Counted from the stretch's first letter, positions 7,748 through 15,766 are shown. The stretch is DNA of 30,170 nucleotides from JBJXGF01 sp046153015 (GCA_046153015.1 JBJXGF010000360.1:1-30170); one strand, 5' to 3'. A program made the numbers and translations. Notes: a model not told the origin generated them from the sequence alone.

Positions 7748-8636
7748 GCGGGCCGGGGCGCGGCGGGGCTCGCCCCTCGACGGCGTGCCCGAGGCGCCCG
7801 GGGCGCCCAAGCCCGACCCGATCCTCGTGGTCGAGGGCGTGTCCCGCCGCTTCGGCGGGTTGACCGCGGTCGACGTGGAGCACCTCGAGATCCAGCGCGG
7901 GCTGATCACCGGCCTGATCGGCCCGAACGGGGCCGGCAAGACCACGTTCTTCAACCTGCTCACCGGCTTCGACCGCCCCGACACGGGCTCGATCCGCTTC
8001 GAGGGCCGCCCGGTCGACAAGATCCCCGCCTACAAACGGGCCGATCTGGGCATGGTGCGCACGTTCCAGCTCACCAAGGCGCTGTCGAAGATGACCGTGC
8101 TCGACAACATGAAGCTCGGCGCCACCGGCCAGATCGGCGAGAACCTGTTCCGGGCGTTGATCCCCTCGCTGTGGCGGCGCCAGGACCGCGAGATCGAGGC
8201 CCGGGCCGATGCCCTCCTCGAGCGGTTCCTGCTCGCCCGCATGCGCGACGAGTTCGCCGGCACGCTCTCCGGCGGCCAGCGCAAGCTGCTCGAGATGGCC
8301 CGGGCCCTCATGACCGAACCCAAGCTCGTGATGCTCGACGAACCGATGGCGGGGGTGAACCCGGCGCTCAAGCAGTCGCTGCTCGAGCACGTGAAGGGCC
8401 TGCGGGACCAGGGGATGACCGTGATCTTCGTCGAGCACGACATGGACGTGGTGCAGGCCATCTCCGACTGGGTGGTGGTGATGGCCCAGGGCGAGGTGAT
8501 CGCCGAGGGCCCGCCCAGCGCGATCGGCGCCAACCAGGCGGTGATCGACGCGTACCTCGGCGTCCAGCACGACCTGCCGCTCACGCTCGACGGCGACGGC
8601 GACGGCCTCGGTGACACCCGGCCCGGCCAGCCATGA
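7737..8636 (+). CDS. livG: ABC transporter ATP-binding protein LivG
   Basis: A 299-residue cytoplasmic ATPase of the Liv transporter. It has Walker A GPNGAGKTT (62-70), signature LSGGQRK (177-183), Walker B VMLDEP with D201/E202, and the switch His H234 in FVEHD. The long insertion between Walker A and the signature and the phrase LDEPMAGVNP are typical of LivG as opposed to LivF. About 28 extra residues precede the ABC domain. The gene overlaps livM by 11 bases and livF by four bases (ATGA). Confidence 0.93.
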   Translation: MTVERAGARRGSPLDGVPEAPGAPKPDPILVVEGVSRRFGGLTAVDVEHLEIQRGLITGLIGPNGAGKTTFFNLLTGFDRPDTGSIRFEGRPVDKIPAYKRADLGMVRTFQLTKALSKMTVLDNMKLGATGQIGENLFRALIPSLWRRQDREIEARADALLERFLLARMRDEFAGTLSGGQRKLLEMARALMTEPKLVMLDEPMAGVNPALKQSLLEHVKGLRDQGMTVIFVEHDMDVVQAISDWVVVMAQGEVIAEGPPSAIGANQAVIDAYLGVQHDLPLTLDGDGDGLGDTRPGQP

Positions 8637-9382
8637 GCGCCGACGGGGTGGTGGTGGGCGAGCCGCTGCTGGTGGCCGAGAACCTGGTGGCCGGCTACGT
8701 GCCGGGCGTGAACATCCTCAACGGCGCCAGCCTCGAGCTGCACGACGGCGAGCTGGTCGGCATCATCGGGCCCAACGGCGCCGGCAAGTCCACCATGCTC
8801 AAGGCGCTGTTCGGGCTCATCCCGGTGCGGGAGGGGCGGGTCACCCTGCGGGGGGAGGACATCACCCGGCTGAGCGCCCACCAGCTCGTGCGCCGAGGGA
8901 TCGGCTTCGTGCCCCAGAACCACAACGTGTTCGCTGCGCTGAGCGTGGCCGAGAACCTCGAGATGGGCGTCTACCAACGCCCGAAGGACTACCGCAGCCA
9001 GCTCGACCGGGTGGTGGGCCTGTTCCCCCGGCTGGGGGAGCGGCTCAACCAGCGGGCCGGGTCGCTGTCGGGCGGCGAGCGCCAGATGCTGGCGATGGGT
9101 CGGGCGCTGATGATGCAGCCCTCGGTGCTGCTGCTCGACGAGCCCTCGGCCGGGCTCTCGCCCGCCCTGCAGGACCAGACCTTCCTGCGCTGCCGGGAGA
9201 TCAACCGCACCGGCGTGTCGATCCTCATGGTCGAGCAGAACGCCCGCCGCTGCCTGCAGATCTGCCACCGGGGCTACGTGCTCGACCAGGGCCGCAACGC
9301 GTACACCGACTCGGGCCCCGCCCTGCTGGAGGACCCGAAGGTGATCGAGCTGTACCTCGGCACGCTCTCCAAGGCGCGCTAG
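8633..9382 (+). CDS. livF: ABC transporter ATP-binding protein LivF
   Basis: A 249-residue cytoplasmic ATPase that dimerises with LivG. Walker A GPNGAGKST lies at about 46-54, signature LSGGERQM at 145-152, Walker B LLLDEPSAGLSP at about 167-178, and the H-loop in ILMVEQNAR, where LivF proteins carry EQN instead of EHD. The start ATG overlaps the livG stop (ATGA). It closes the permease/ATPase operon; the binding protein livK lies about 0.9 kb further on, on the other strand. Confidence 0.93.
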   Translation: MSADGVVVGEPLLVAENLVAGYVPGVNILNGASLELHDGELVGIIGPNGAGKSTMLKALFGLIPVREGRVTLRGEDITRLSAHQLVRRGIGFVPQNHNVFAALSVAENLEMGVYQRPKDYRSQLDRVVGLFPRLGERLNQRAGSLSGGERQMLAMGRALMMQPSVLLLDEPSAGLSPALQDQTFLRCREINRTGVSILMVEQNARRCLQICHRGYVLDQGRNAYTDSGPALLEDPKVIELYLGTLSKAR

Positions 9383-9393
9383 GCGCGTAGGCT

Positions 9394-9418
9394 CCCCCTC
9401 GTTTCGAGCACGAGGGGG
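9394..9418 (+). promoter_or_regulatory. Perfect 9-bp hairpin overlapping the ribosome-binding site of the crotonase-fold gene
   Basis: CCCCCTCGT (9394-9402) pairs perfectly with ACGAGGGGG (9410-9418) around a 7-base loop. The right arm contains the GAGG-type ribosome-binding site for the ATG at 9423. It lies 11 bases after the livF stop and has no T-run. A TAGGCT at 9388-9393 could be a -10 box, in which case the left arm would be only partly transcribed. It may end liv transcription or mask the ribosome-binding site in read-through mRNA. Confidence 0.5.
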
Positions 9419-9422
9419 GCTC

Positions 9423-10220
9423 ATGGCTTACGAGATGCTGCTGTACGACGTGGCCGACGGCGTCGCGACCGTCACGATCAACCGGCCCGAGAAGCGCAAC
9501 GCGTGGTCGACCACGCTCTCGGAGGAGCTGGTCGACTGCTTCGCCGAGATCGAGCGCGACCCGGCGGTGGCGGTGACGATCTTCACCGGCGCCGGCGACA
9601 AAGCGTTCTCCGCCGGCGCCGACCTCGGCAACCCGCGCACCCACGTGGTGAACACGGTCGGCGCGCACCTGGCGGCGATCACGCCCCGGGGGGCGCCGGT
9701 GTTCAACGCGCTGGCCGACCACCCGAAGCCGATCGTGTGCGCGATCAACGGCTTCGCCGTCGGCATCGGCTGCCTGATCACGCTGTGCTGCGACATCCTC
9801 ATCGCGTCCGACAACGCCGAGTTCGGCCTGCCCCAGGTGCCGCTCGGGATCCTGCCCGCCTACGGCGGCGCGGTGCGCCTCGCCCGCTACGTGGGCCGCG
9901 GCAAGGCGATGGAGATGACGCTGCTCGGCGAGCGGATCACCGCCGACGAGGCGTACCGGGTGGGTCTGGTGCAGCGGGTCGTGCCCCAGAGCGAGCTGAT
10001 GAAGCTGGCGCAGGACTACGCCCACCGCCTGGCCGCGCTGCCGCCGCTCGCCGTGCGCCTGGCCAAGGAGTCCCTCAACAAGGGTCTCGACATCGCCAAC
10101 CTGAAAGACGCCGCCCAGGCCGACCTCTACCGCTTCATGCTGCTCGGCCAGACCGAGGACACCCGGGAGGCCCACCAGGCCTGGCGGGAGCGCCGCCCAC
10201 CGGAGTTCCACGGCCGCTAG
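9423..10220 (+). CDS. Enoyl-CoA hydratase/isomerase (crotonase) family protein lacking the hydratase glutamates
   Basis: A 265-residue crotonase-fold protein. The CoA-binding and oxyanion-hole segments are clear: AFSAGADL (61-68) and INGFAVGIGC (108-117). FGLPQVPLGILPAYGG follows at 134-149. By alignment with rat mitochondrial enoyl-CoA hydratase (GGGCEL and FGQPEI, catalytic Glu144 and Glu164), this protein has L118 and Q138. It therefore lacks both catalytic carboxylates and is unlikely to be an ordinary hydratase. Other crotonase chemistry (isomerase, hydrolase, dehalogenase, decarboxylase) is possible and cannot be chosen from sequence. The strong ribosome-binding site sits inside the hairpin at 9394-9418. 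It converges on livK, so it is not obviously part of the transporter operon. Confidence 0.85.
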   Translation: MAYEMLLYDVADGVATVTINRPEKRNAWSTTLSEELVDCFAEIERDPAVAVTIFTGAGDKAFSAGADLGNPRTHVVNTVGAHLAAITPRGAPVFNALADHPKPIVCAINGFAVGIGCLITLCCDILIASDNAEFGLPQVPLGILPAYGGAVRLARYVGRGKAMEMTLLGERITADEAYRVGLVQRVVPQSELMKLAQDYAHRLAALPPLAVRLAKESLNKGLDIANLKDAAQADLYRFMLLGQTEDTREAHQAWRERRPPEFHGR

Positions 10221-10253
10221 CGAGAGCGGGCCCGGACGCGACGACGCCCAGGC

Positions 10254-10273
10254 CGCCGCCCTTCCGGGAGGCG
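10254..10273. terminator. Hairpin between two convergent genes
   Basis: CGCCGCCC and GGGAGGCG pair with a single mismatch around a TTCC loop, in the 78-base gap where the crotonase-fold gene and livK converge. The position suits a bidirectional terminator, but no T-run flanks either side. Confidence 0.4.
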
Positions 10274-10298
10274 AGCCGGGGCGCCGAAGCCGATCGGG

Positions 10299-11600
10299 CT
10301 ACAGCTTGGCGAAGCGGTACTTCGTGAGGCTGTCGTCGATCTTGTTGCCGTCGCCGTACTGCTGGATGGCGAAGGAGGCCGAGTTGGGCTCGCCGGCGTC
10401 ACCGAACTCGTACGGGCCGCCGATGCCGTCGTAGTCGATGTCCTTGCCCGCCTTCACGAGGTCGAGGCACTGCTTGTAGGTGGTGCACTTGTCGCCGGTC
10501 TTGGTGACGCCGTTGATCTGCTTGGCCACCAGCACCGGGTTGTCCGACTTGGCCACCTCGGCCGCCAACGCGGTGATCAGCACGGCGTCGTAGGTCTCGG
10601 CCGAGTAGCTGAAGTCCTTCAGCGCCGGGTCGACCTTGAGCAGCCGGTCCTTGAACTCGGCCTTGAGCTCGGCCGAGGGCAGCGTGCCCTTGATGCCCTT
10701 GAGCGCCGTGGGGTTCGTGAACTTCTCGCCCAGGCTGTTGCCGATGTTGCCGTCGACCAGATAGATCTTCTTCTTGTCCTGGGTCAGGCCCTTTTGGAAC
10801 ATCGACGTGAGGATCTTCGCCGACTCGTCGAAGCCGATCACCACGATGCCGTCGGGGTTGGCGCCCACGAGCTTGTCGACCTCGGCGTCGAAGGTCTGGG
10901 CCTTCTCGTCGTAGAGCACCTTCGAGACGGTCACGCCGGCGGCCTTCAGCGGCTCCTCGGTGAACTTGGCCAGGTTCTCGCCGTAGGAGTCCTGCCGGGC
11001 GATGAGCCCGACGCTCTTGGCCTTGTCCTCCAGCAGCAGGTCCGACAGCACGCGGCCCTGCAGGATGTCCGACGGCGCAGTGCGGAAGTACAGCCCGTTG
11101 TCCTCGTAGGTGGTGAACTCGGGCGAGGTGTTGGCCGGGGAGAACTGGATGACGTTGGCCTGGGTGACCTTCTTGATCACGGTCTTGGTCACGCCCGAGG
11201 ATGCTGCGCCGAGGATCACGTCGGCCCCGGCCGCCAGGTGCCGGTCGACGGTCTGGTTGGCGGTGTCGGTCGAGGTGTCGCCCGAGTCGCCCTCGAGCAG
11301 CTCGAGCGGCTTGCCGAGCACGCCGCCGGCGGCGTCGATCTCCTGCTTGGCCAGCTTCGCCCCGGCGAACTCGGGCGGGCCGAGGAAGGCGAGGCTGCCC
11401 GTCTGGGGCAGCAGCTCGCCGATCTTCAGCACCCCGTCGCTCTTGCCGCCCGTGGCCCCCGCCGCCGCAGTGGTGGTGGCGCCCTGCGCGCCGGCCGCCT
11501 TGGTGGTGGCGGACTCCTCACTGTCGTCGCTGCCGCAGCCGGCGGCGATGAGGAGGAAGGCCAAACCGGCGGCGTAGATGCGCCTGCGGTGCCTGATCAT
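10299..11600 (-). CDS. livK: ABC transporter substrate-binding lipoprotein (LivK type)
   Basis: A 433-residue secreted lipoprotein that captures substrate for LivHMGF. The N-terminus has basic residues, a hydrophobic stretch and a lipobox-like IAAGC with C22 as the lipid-modified cysteine. A Ser/Ala/Thr-rich linker follows to about residue 65. The periplasmic-binding type I fold comes next (VLKIGELLPQTGSLAFLGPP; GAASSGVTKTVIKKV; YFRTAPSD). The start at 11600 is chosen over a codon 36 bases further upstream because GAAGGAG lies 5 bases before it (11606-11612) and it gives a proper signal peptide. It lies near livHMGF but in the opposite orientation, so it needs its own promoter. The ligand is unknown; the fold serves branched-chain amino acids, amides, urea and aromatic acids. 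Confidence 0.9.
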   Translation of the reverse strand: MIRHRRRIYAAGLAFLLIAAGCGSDDSEESATTKAAGAQGATTTAAAGATGGKSDGVLKIGELLPQTGSLAFLGPPEFAGAKLAKQEIDAAGGVLGKPLELLEGDSGDTSTDTANQTVDRHLAAGADVILGAASSGVTKTVIKKVTQANVIQFSPANTSPEFTTYEDNGLYFRTAPSDILQGRVLSDLLLEDKAKSVGLIARQDSYGENLAKFTEEPLKAAGVTVSKVLYDEKAQTFDAEVDKLVGANPDGIVVIGFDESAKILTSMFQKGLTQDKKKIYLVDGNIGNSLGEKFTNPTALKGIKGTLPSAELKAEFKDRLLKVDPALKDFSYSAETYDAVLITALAAEVAKSDNPVLVAKQINGVTKTGDKCTTYKQCLDLVKAGKDIDYDGIGGPYEFGDAGEPNSASFAIQQYGDGNKIDDSLTKYRFAKL

Positions 11601-11690
11601 GCTTGCTCCTTCTCGGTCCCATCCCGAACGGCGCACCAGAACGCCGGTCAGCAGAGATCCGCTGCTAGACGGCTCCGCGCGCTCGGCGGG

Positions 11691-11696
11691 AGCTTA
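11691..11696 (-). promoter_or_regulatory. Candidate -10 box (TAAGCT) for livK
   Basis: On the minus strand TAAGCT fits TANNNT and would give an 80-90 base leader before livK. A TTGAAC lies upstream but only 12 bases away, too close for a standard -35. Weak evidence. Confidence 0.3.
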
Positions 11697-11758
11697 GGTC
11701 GGAGCGCGGTTCAAGTGGCGTCATCCGCCGGGCGCGGCCGCCGGCAGCGAGATCGGGC

Positions 11759-11764
11759 TAGCGT
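11759..11764 (+). promoter_or_regulatory. Candidate -10 box (TAGCGT) for larE
   Basis: TAGCGT ends 9 bases before the ATG at 11774, the same layout as at hemQ, lysC, asd and the cyclophilin gene. A GGGAG also lies 3 bases before the ATG, so initiation may not depend only on a leaderless mechanism. Confidence 0.45.
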
Positions 11765-11773
11765 CGGGAGCCG

Positions 11774-12574
11774 ATGCCGGCCGACCTCGATCTGCTGCGC
11801 CGCCGCCTCGCCGAGCTCGATCGGGTGATCGTCGCATTCAGCGGCGGCGCCGATTCGGCGTTCCTCGCCTGGGTCGCGAACGACACGCTCGGCCCGCCGC
11901 GGGCGCTGGCCGTGACCGCGGTGTCGCCCTCGCTGGCCGGCGCCGAGCGGGACGACTGCCGAGAGCTGGCCGCCGAGTGGGGCCTGCGCTGGCGGGAGGT
12001 CGTGACCGTCGAGATGGAGAACGCCGCGTACCGGGCCAACGACGGCGACCGCTGCTTCTGGTGCAAGGACGCGCTGATGGACGCGTTGACCCCGCTGGTG
12101 GCGGCGGAAGCGGCGGTGGTCACCCTCGGGGTCAACGTCGACGACCTCGGCGACCACCGCCCCGGCCAGCAGGCCGCCGCCGGCCGGGGAGCGGTGTTCC
12201 CCCTGGTGGAGGCCGGCTTCGCCAAGGCCGACGTGCGGGAGTGGTCGCGTCGGCTGGGCCTGCGCACGTGGGACAAGCCGGCCGCCGCCTGCCTCGCCTC
12301 CCGCCTGCCCTACGGCACGCCGGTGGCGCTCGGCACGCTGGCGCAGGTGGAGGCGGCCGAGGCGGCCTTGAAGGCGTTGGGCTTCGCCGAGCTGCGGGTG
12401 CGCCACTACCGGGAGCTGGCCCGCCTCGAGGTGCCGGTCGAGGCGCTCGCCCGGGTGGTCGAGCGGCGCGACGCGGTGGTCGCCGCCGTGCACGCCGCCG
12501 GCTACCGCTACGTGACCCTCGACCTCGAAGGGCTGCGCTCGGGCAACCTCAACGCCGCCCTCGGCCTGCCGTGA
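11774..12574 (+). CDS. larE: LarE-type ATP-dependent sulfur transferase (PP-loop family)
   Basis: A 266-residue cytoplasmic enzyme of the PP-loop pyrophosphatase family, with the nucleotide loop SGGADS at 23-28. LarE adenylates and thiolates the pyridinium dicarboxylate precursor of the nickel-pincer nucleotide used by lactate racemase and related enzymes. The conserved AACLASRLPYG block carries C173, matching the sulfur-donating Cys of Lactobacillus LarE. C94 and C97 (CFWCK) plus C173 make the three-cysteine pattern I recall for LarE enzymes that bind a [4Fe-4S] cluster and can act catalytically. No larA, larB or larC is in the window, so the final cofactor user is unknown. The stop overlaps the next gene's GTG start by four bases. 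Confidence 0.82.
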   Translation: MPADLDLLRRRLAELDRVIVAFSGGADSAFLAWVANDTLGPPRALAVTAVSPSLAGAERDDCRELAAEWGLRWREVVTVEMENAAYRANDGDRCFWCKDALMDALTPLVAAEAAVVTLGVNVDDLGDHRPGQQAAAGRGAVFPLVEAGFAKADVREWSRRLGLRTWDKPAAACLASRLPYGTPVALGTLAQVEAAEAALKALGFAELRVRHYRELARLEVPVEALARVVERRDAVVAAVHAAGYRYVTLDLEGLRSGNLNAALGLP

Positions 12575-13065
12575 GCGCCGGGGCGCCGGATGCCGCGGCC
12601 GCCGCCGCCGACGCGGCGCGCCTGGCGGAGCTGGCCCGGGCGCTGGCCGACGCCCTCGACGCGGCGCTCGGCCCGTGGGTCGAGCGCTCGATCCTGGCCC
12701 GGCTCGGCGCGCCGGCCTCGCCCGAGGTGGCCCAGGCGGCCGCCGCCGCCGCAGCGGAGGCGCAGCGGGTCGTCGGCGCGCGGATCCGGGCGCTGCTCGA
12801 GCAGGACATCGACGAGCAGCGCTCGACGCCGCTGGCGCTCGTGCGGGGAGCGGTCCGCTGGCCGACCGCAGTGCTGGCCGCGGCCGGCGCCGCGCCCGCG
12901 GCGCGCGACGAGTGGGCGGTGCGCCGCTTCCCCGACGACGTGTACGGCCTCACGCCGGCCGCCTTTACCGACGTGGACCCCGCCCTCGCCGAGCCTGGCC
13001 TGCTGTGGGGCGCGGCCAAGGCCCACGTGCACCTTCAGCGTCGCCGGGCCGAGGGCCGGCGATGA
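12571..13065 (+). CDS. Unrecognised actinobacterial protein
   Basis: A 164-residue protein starting at a GTG that overlaps the larE stop (GTGA), so the two are very likely co-translated. The first 100 residues are Ala-rich and predicted mostly helical (amphipathic repeats of ARALADALDAALGPWVER type). The C-terminal 60 residues have a more distinctive sequence: WAVRRFPDDVYGLTPAAF, then DVDPALAEPGLLWGAAKAHV. There are no cysteines, signal peptide or membrane segment. I do not recognise a named domain. Linkage to larE and mazG suggests a small operon but does not reveal a role. Confidence 0.75.
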   Translation: MSAGAPDAAAAAADAARLAELARALADALDAALGPWVERSILARLGAPASPEVAQAAAAAAAEAQRVVGARIRALLEQDIDEQRSTPLALVRGAVRWPTAVLAAAGAAPAARDEWAVRRFPDDVYGLTPAAFTDVDPALAEPGLLWGAAKAHVHLQRRRAEGRR

Positions 13066-13086
13066 GCCGACGCCGGGGGGTCGGCG

Positions 13087-13338
13087 ATGGAGCTGGCTGA
13101 GGTGCAGGCCCTGATGGAGCGGCTCTACGGCGAGGCCGACCGCGCCCGGGGCATCCCCTCCACCGTGGCGTGGCTGTGCGAGGAGCTCGGCGAGCTGGCC
13201 CAGGCCGTGCGCAAGGGCACGCCGGCGGAGCAGCTCCACGAGCTGGGCGACGTGGTGGCGTGGGTCGCGTCGCTGGCCAACCAGCTCGGCCTGTCGCTCG
13301 ACGACGCGCTGGCCCGCTACCGGGCGCTCGACCGCTGA
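13087..13338 (+). CDS. MazG-like nucleotide pyrophosphohydrolase
   Basis: An 83-residue protein of the MazG fold, which hydrolyses nucleoside triphosphates to monophosphate and pyrophosphate and often clears aberrant nucleotides. The magnesium-binding motif EExxE(x15)ExxD is intact: E32, E33, E36, then E52 and D55 (CEELGEL; HELGDVVAW). It is a short single-domain form, about the size of the small actinobacterial and archaeal MazG-like proteins, not the 260-residue E. coli type. It follows the unrecognised gene by 21 bases. The ATG has a G-rich stretch upstream. Confidence 0.85.
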   Translation: MELAEVQALMERLYGEADRARGIPSTVAWLCEELGELAQAVRKGTPAEQLHELGDVVAWVASLANQLGLSLDDALARYRALDR

Positions 13339-13366
13339 GCCGCCTCGGCGGACGGCGGCTCGCTCG

Positions 13367-14407
13367 TCAGCCCTGGCGGGCGAGCAGCACCTCGGCGATC
13401 TCCACTGCGTTGAGCGCGGCGCCCTTGCGCAGGTTGTCGCTGGAGACGAACAGGGCCAGACCGTGCTCGGCTGCTTCGTCGCGCCGGATGCGCCCCACGT
13501 AGGACGGGTCCCGCCCGGCGGCGAGCAGCGGGGTGGGGATCTCGGCCAGCGCCACGCCCGGGGCGTGGGCCAGCAGCTCGGCCGCCCGTTCGGGCGGGAG
13601 GGGGCGCTCGAACTCGGCGTTGATGGCCAGCGAATGCCCGGTGTACACGGGCACCCGCACGCAGGTGCCCGACACGAGCAGCCCCGGGATCTCGAGGATC
13701 TTGCGGCTCTCGTTGCGCAGCTTCTGCTCCTCGTCGGTCTCGAGGCGGCCGTCGTCCACCAGCTTGCCGGCGAAGGGCACCACGTTGAACGCGATCGGCG
13801 CGGGGAACTTGGCCGTCGCCGGGTAGTCGAGCGCGGCGCCGTCGTAGGTGAGCTCGGGGCCGCGGTCGCCGACCTTCTGCACCTGCTCGGCCAGCTCGCT
13901 CACGCCGGCCAGGCCGGCGCCGGACACCGCCTGGTAGGTGGCGACCCGCAGGCGGGTGAGCCCGGCTGCGGCGTGCAGGGGCTTGAGCACCGGCATGGCC
14001 GCCATCGTGGTGCAGTTGGGGTTGGCGACGATGCCCTTGGCGATGCGGTCGAGCGCGTGGTCGTTGACGCCGGCCACCACCAGCGGCACGGCGGGGTCCA
14101 TCCGCCACGCCGACGAGTTGTCGATCACCACCGGGCCCTGCGCCGCCACCCGTTCGGCGATCTCGCGGGAGGTCGCCGCGCCGGCGGAGAACAGGCACAC
14201 GTCGAGCCCCGAGTAGTCGGCGGACGCGGCGTCCTCGACCGTGAGCTCGCCGCCGGCCCAGGCGAGCTTGCGCCCGGCCGAGCGGGCCGAGGCGAACAGG
14301 CGCAGCTCCGAGAGCGGGAAGGCCCGCTGCTCCAGCACGGCCCGCATGACCCCGCCGACCTGACCGGTGGCGCCGACGATCCCGACTCGCACGGACCCTG
14401 CTCGCAT
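13367..14407 (-). CDS. asd: Aspartate-semialdehyde dehydrogenase
   Basis: A 346-residue enzyme that reduces aspartyl-4-phosphate to aspartate semialdehyde with NADPH, the branch point to lysine/diaminopimelate, threonine and methionine. It has the N-terminal Rossmann loop GIVGATGQVG (9-18), the catalytic Cys C132 in NPNCTT, and the substrate-binding segment SGTCVRVPVYTGHS with R251 and H258. It lies 84 bases downstream of lysC on the same strand, the usual lysC-asd arrangement of actinobacteria. It also has its own TACGCT box ending 8 bases before the ATG, so it may be transcribed independently as well. Confidence 0.95.
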   Translation of the reverse strand: MRAGSVRVGIVGATGQVGGVMRAVLEQRAFPLSELRLFASARSAGRKLAWAGGELTVEDAASADYSGLDVCLFSAGAATSREIAERVAAQGPVVIDNSSAWRMDPAVPLVVAGVNDHALDRIAKGIVANPNCTTMAAMPVLKPLHAAAGLTRLRVATYQAVSGAGLAGVSELAEQVQKVGDRGPELTYDGAALDYPATAKFPAPIAFNVVPFAGKLVDDGRLETDEEQKLRNESRKILEIPGLLVSGTCVRVPVYTGHSLAINAEFERPLPPERAAELLAHAPGVALAEIPTPLLAAGRDPSYVGRIRRDEAAEHGLALFVSSDNLRKGAALNAVEIAEVLLARQG

Positions 14408-14415
14408 GGGGTCCC

Positions 14416-14421
14416 AGCGTA
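14416..14421 (-). promoter_or_regulatory. Candidate -10 box (TACGCT) for asd
   Basis: On the minus strand TACGCT ends 8 bases before the asd ATG (14407), with no ribosome-binding site between. This predicts a leaderless asd transcript in addition to read-through from lysC. Confidence 0.5.
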
Positions 14422-14455
14422 TCCAGGGCCGGGCGGCGGCCCGAGCGCGTTTCCG

Positions 14456-14499
14456 CGCGTACTCGGCGCGTACTCGGCGCGTACTCGGCGCCTACTCGG
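14456..14499. repeat. Four tandem copies of an 11-bp unit at the end of lysC
   Basis: The unit CGCGTACTCGG occurs three times exactly (14456-14488) and once with one change (CGCCTACTCGG, 14489-14499). The fourth copy contains the lysC stop codon, so the array straddles the gene end and runs into the lysC-asd gap. Confidence 0.95.
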
Positions 14500-15757
14500 C
14501 GTCGAGGCCGAACGCGGTGTGCAGCGCCTGCACCGCCCGTTCGACGTGCTCCTCGGCGATCACGCAGCTCGTGCGGATCGGCGAGGTGGAGATCATCTCG
14601 ATGTTGATCGCGCAGTCGGCGAGGGTCTCGAACATGCGGGCGGCGACACCCGGGTCGCTCTTCATGCCGGCGCCGATAATGCTGACCTTGGCGATGTCCC
14701 GATCGCCCGACACGTCGCGCGCGCCGATGTCGCCGAGCGCTTCCCGGGCCACCTGCAGGGACAGGTCGAGCATCTCCTTCGGGACCGTGAACGAGATGTC
14801 GGTGGCGCCGCCGGCGCCGGCCGAGGCCACGTTCTGCACGATCATGTCGACGTTGACGCCCTGATCGGCGAGGCGGCGGAACAGCGACGCGGCGATGCCC
14901 GGCTTGTCGATCACGCCGCTGACCGTGACCTTCGCCTCGCCGGCGTCGTGCGTGACGGCAAGAACGCTCGACGCTTCCATGCTCGATTGTGCCCCCGAGT
15001 GCGTCCCCGATGTCACGGCGGTTTCCTCCTCGATCACCAGCGTGCCCCGCTCCCACGTGAACGCCGAGCGCACGTGGAGCGGCACGCGGAACGTGCGGGC
15101 GAACTCCACCGAGCGCATGGCCGGCTTCGGGCAGCCGGTCGCGGTCATCTCGAGCAGCTCGTCGAAGCTGATCTGGCTCATGCGGCGGGCCACCGGCACG
15201 AGGCGGGGGTCGGCCGAGAACACGCCCGACACGTCGGTGTACAGCTCGCAGGACGCGGCGCCCAGCACGTGGGCGAGGGCCACCGCCGTGGTGTCGGAGC
15301 CGCCCCGGCCGAGGAACGTGACGTCGCGGGTGACCGACGACACGCCCTGGGCGCCGCCCACCACCGGCACTGCGCCGGCGGCCAGACACTCACGCACCCG
15401 CTCGGGGCGCACGTCGAGGATCTTGGCGTTCATGTGGTTGGTGTCGGTGAGAAAGCCGGCCTGGCTGCCGGTGAAGCTCGAGGCGGGCACGCCGATCGCC
15501 TGCAGGGCCATGCTCACGAGCGCGGTGGCCTTGCGCTCGCCTGCGGTGATCAGCATGTCCATCTCGCGGCCCGGCTTCTCGCCGGCCACCTCGTCGGCCA
15601 AGCGGAGCAGCTCGTCGGTCTCCTTGCCCATGGCCGAGATGACCAGCACCACGCTGTCGCCTCGGCGGCGGGTGCGGGCCACGTGGTCGGCCACGGCCCG
15701 AATCCGGTCGGGGTCGGCGACCGAGGTACCACCGAACTTCTGGACGACGAGGGCCAC
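14492..15757 (-). CDS. lysC: Aspartate kinase
   Basis: A 421-residue kinase that phosphorylates aspartate, the first step of the aspartate amino acid family. The N-terminal signature VQKFGGTSVADPDRIR and the catalytic-domain segment FLGRGGSDTTAVALA are intact. Two ACT regulatory domains fill residues from about 265 to the end (AKVTVSGVIDKPGIAASLFRR and AKVSIIGAGMKSDPGVAARM), implying feedback control by lysine and/or threonine. In related actinobacteria an internal start yields a separate beta subunit; that cannot be confirmed here. The start is GTG at 15757, 9 bases after a TAGCCT box. It is divergent from the cyclophilin gene. Confidence 0.95.
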   Translation of the reverse strand: MALVVQKFGGTSVADPDRIRAVADHVARTRRRGDSVVLVISAMGKETDELLRLADEVAGEKPGREMDMLITAGERKATALVSMALQAIGVPASSFTGSQAGFLTDTNHMNAKILDVRPERVRECLAAGAVPVVGGAQGVSSVTRDVTFLGRGGSDTTAVALAHVLGAASCELYTDVSGVFSADPRLVPVARRMSQISFDELLEMTATGCPKPAMRSVEFARTFRVPLHVRSAFTWERGTLVIEEETAVTSGTHSGAQSSMEASSVLAVTHDAGEAKVTVSGVIDKPGIAASLFRRLADQGVNVDMIVQNVASAGAGGATDISFTVPKEMLDLSLQVAREALGDIGARDVSGDRDIAKVSIIGAGMKSDPGVAARMFETLADCAINIEMISTSPIRTSCVIAEEHVERAVQALHTAFGLDAE

Positions 15758-15766
15758 GGGCAGTAC

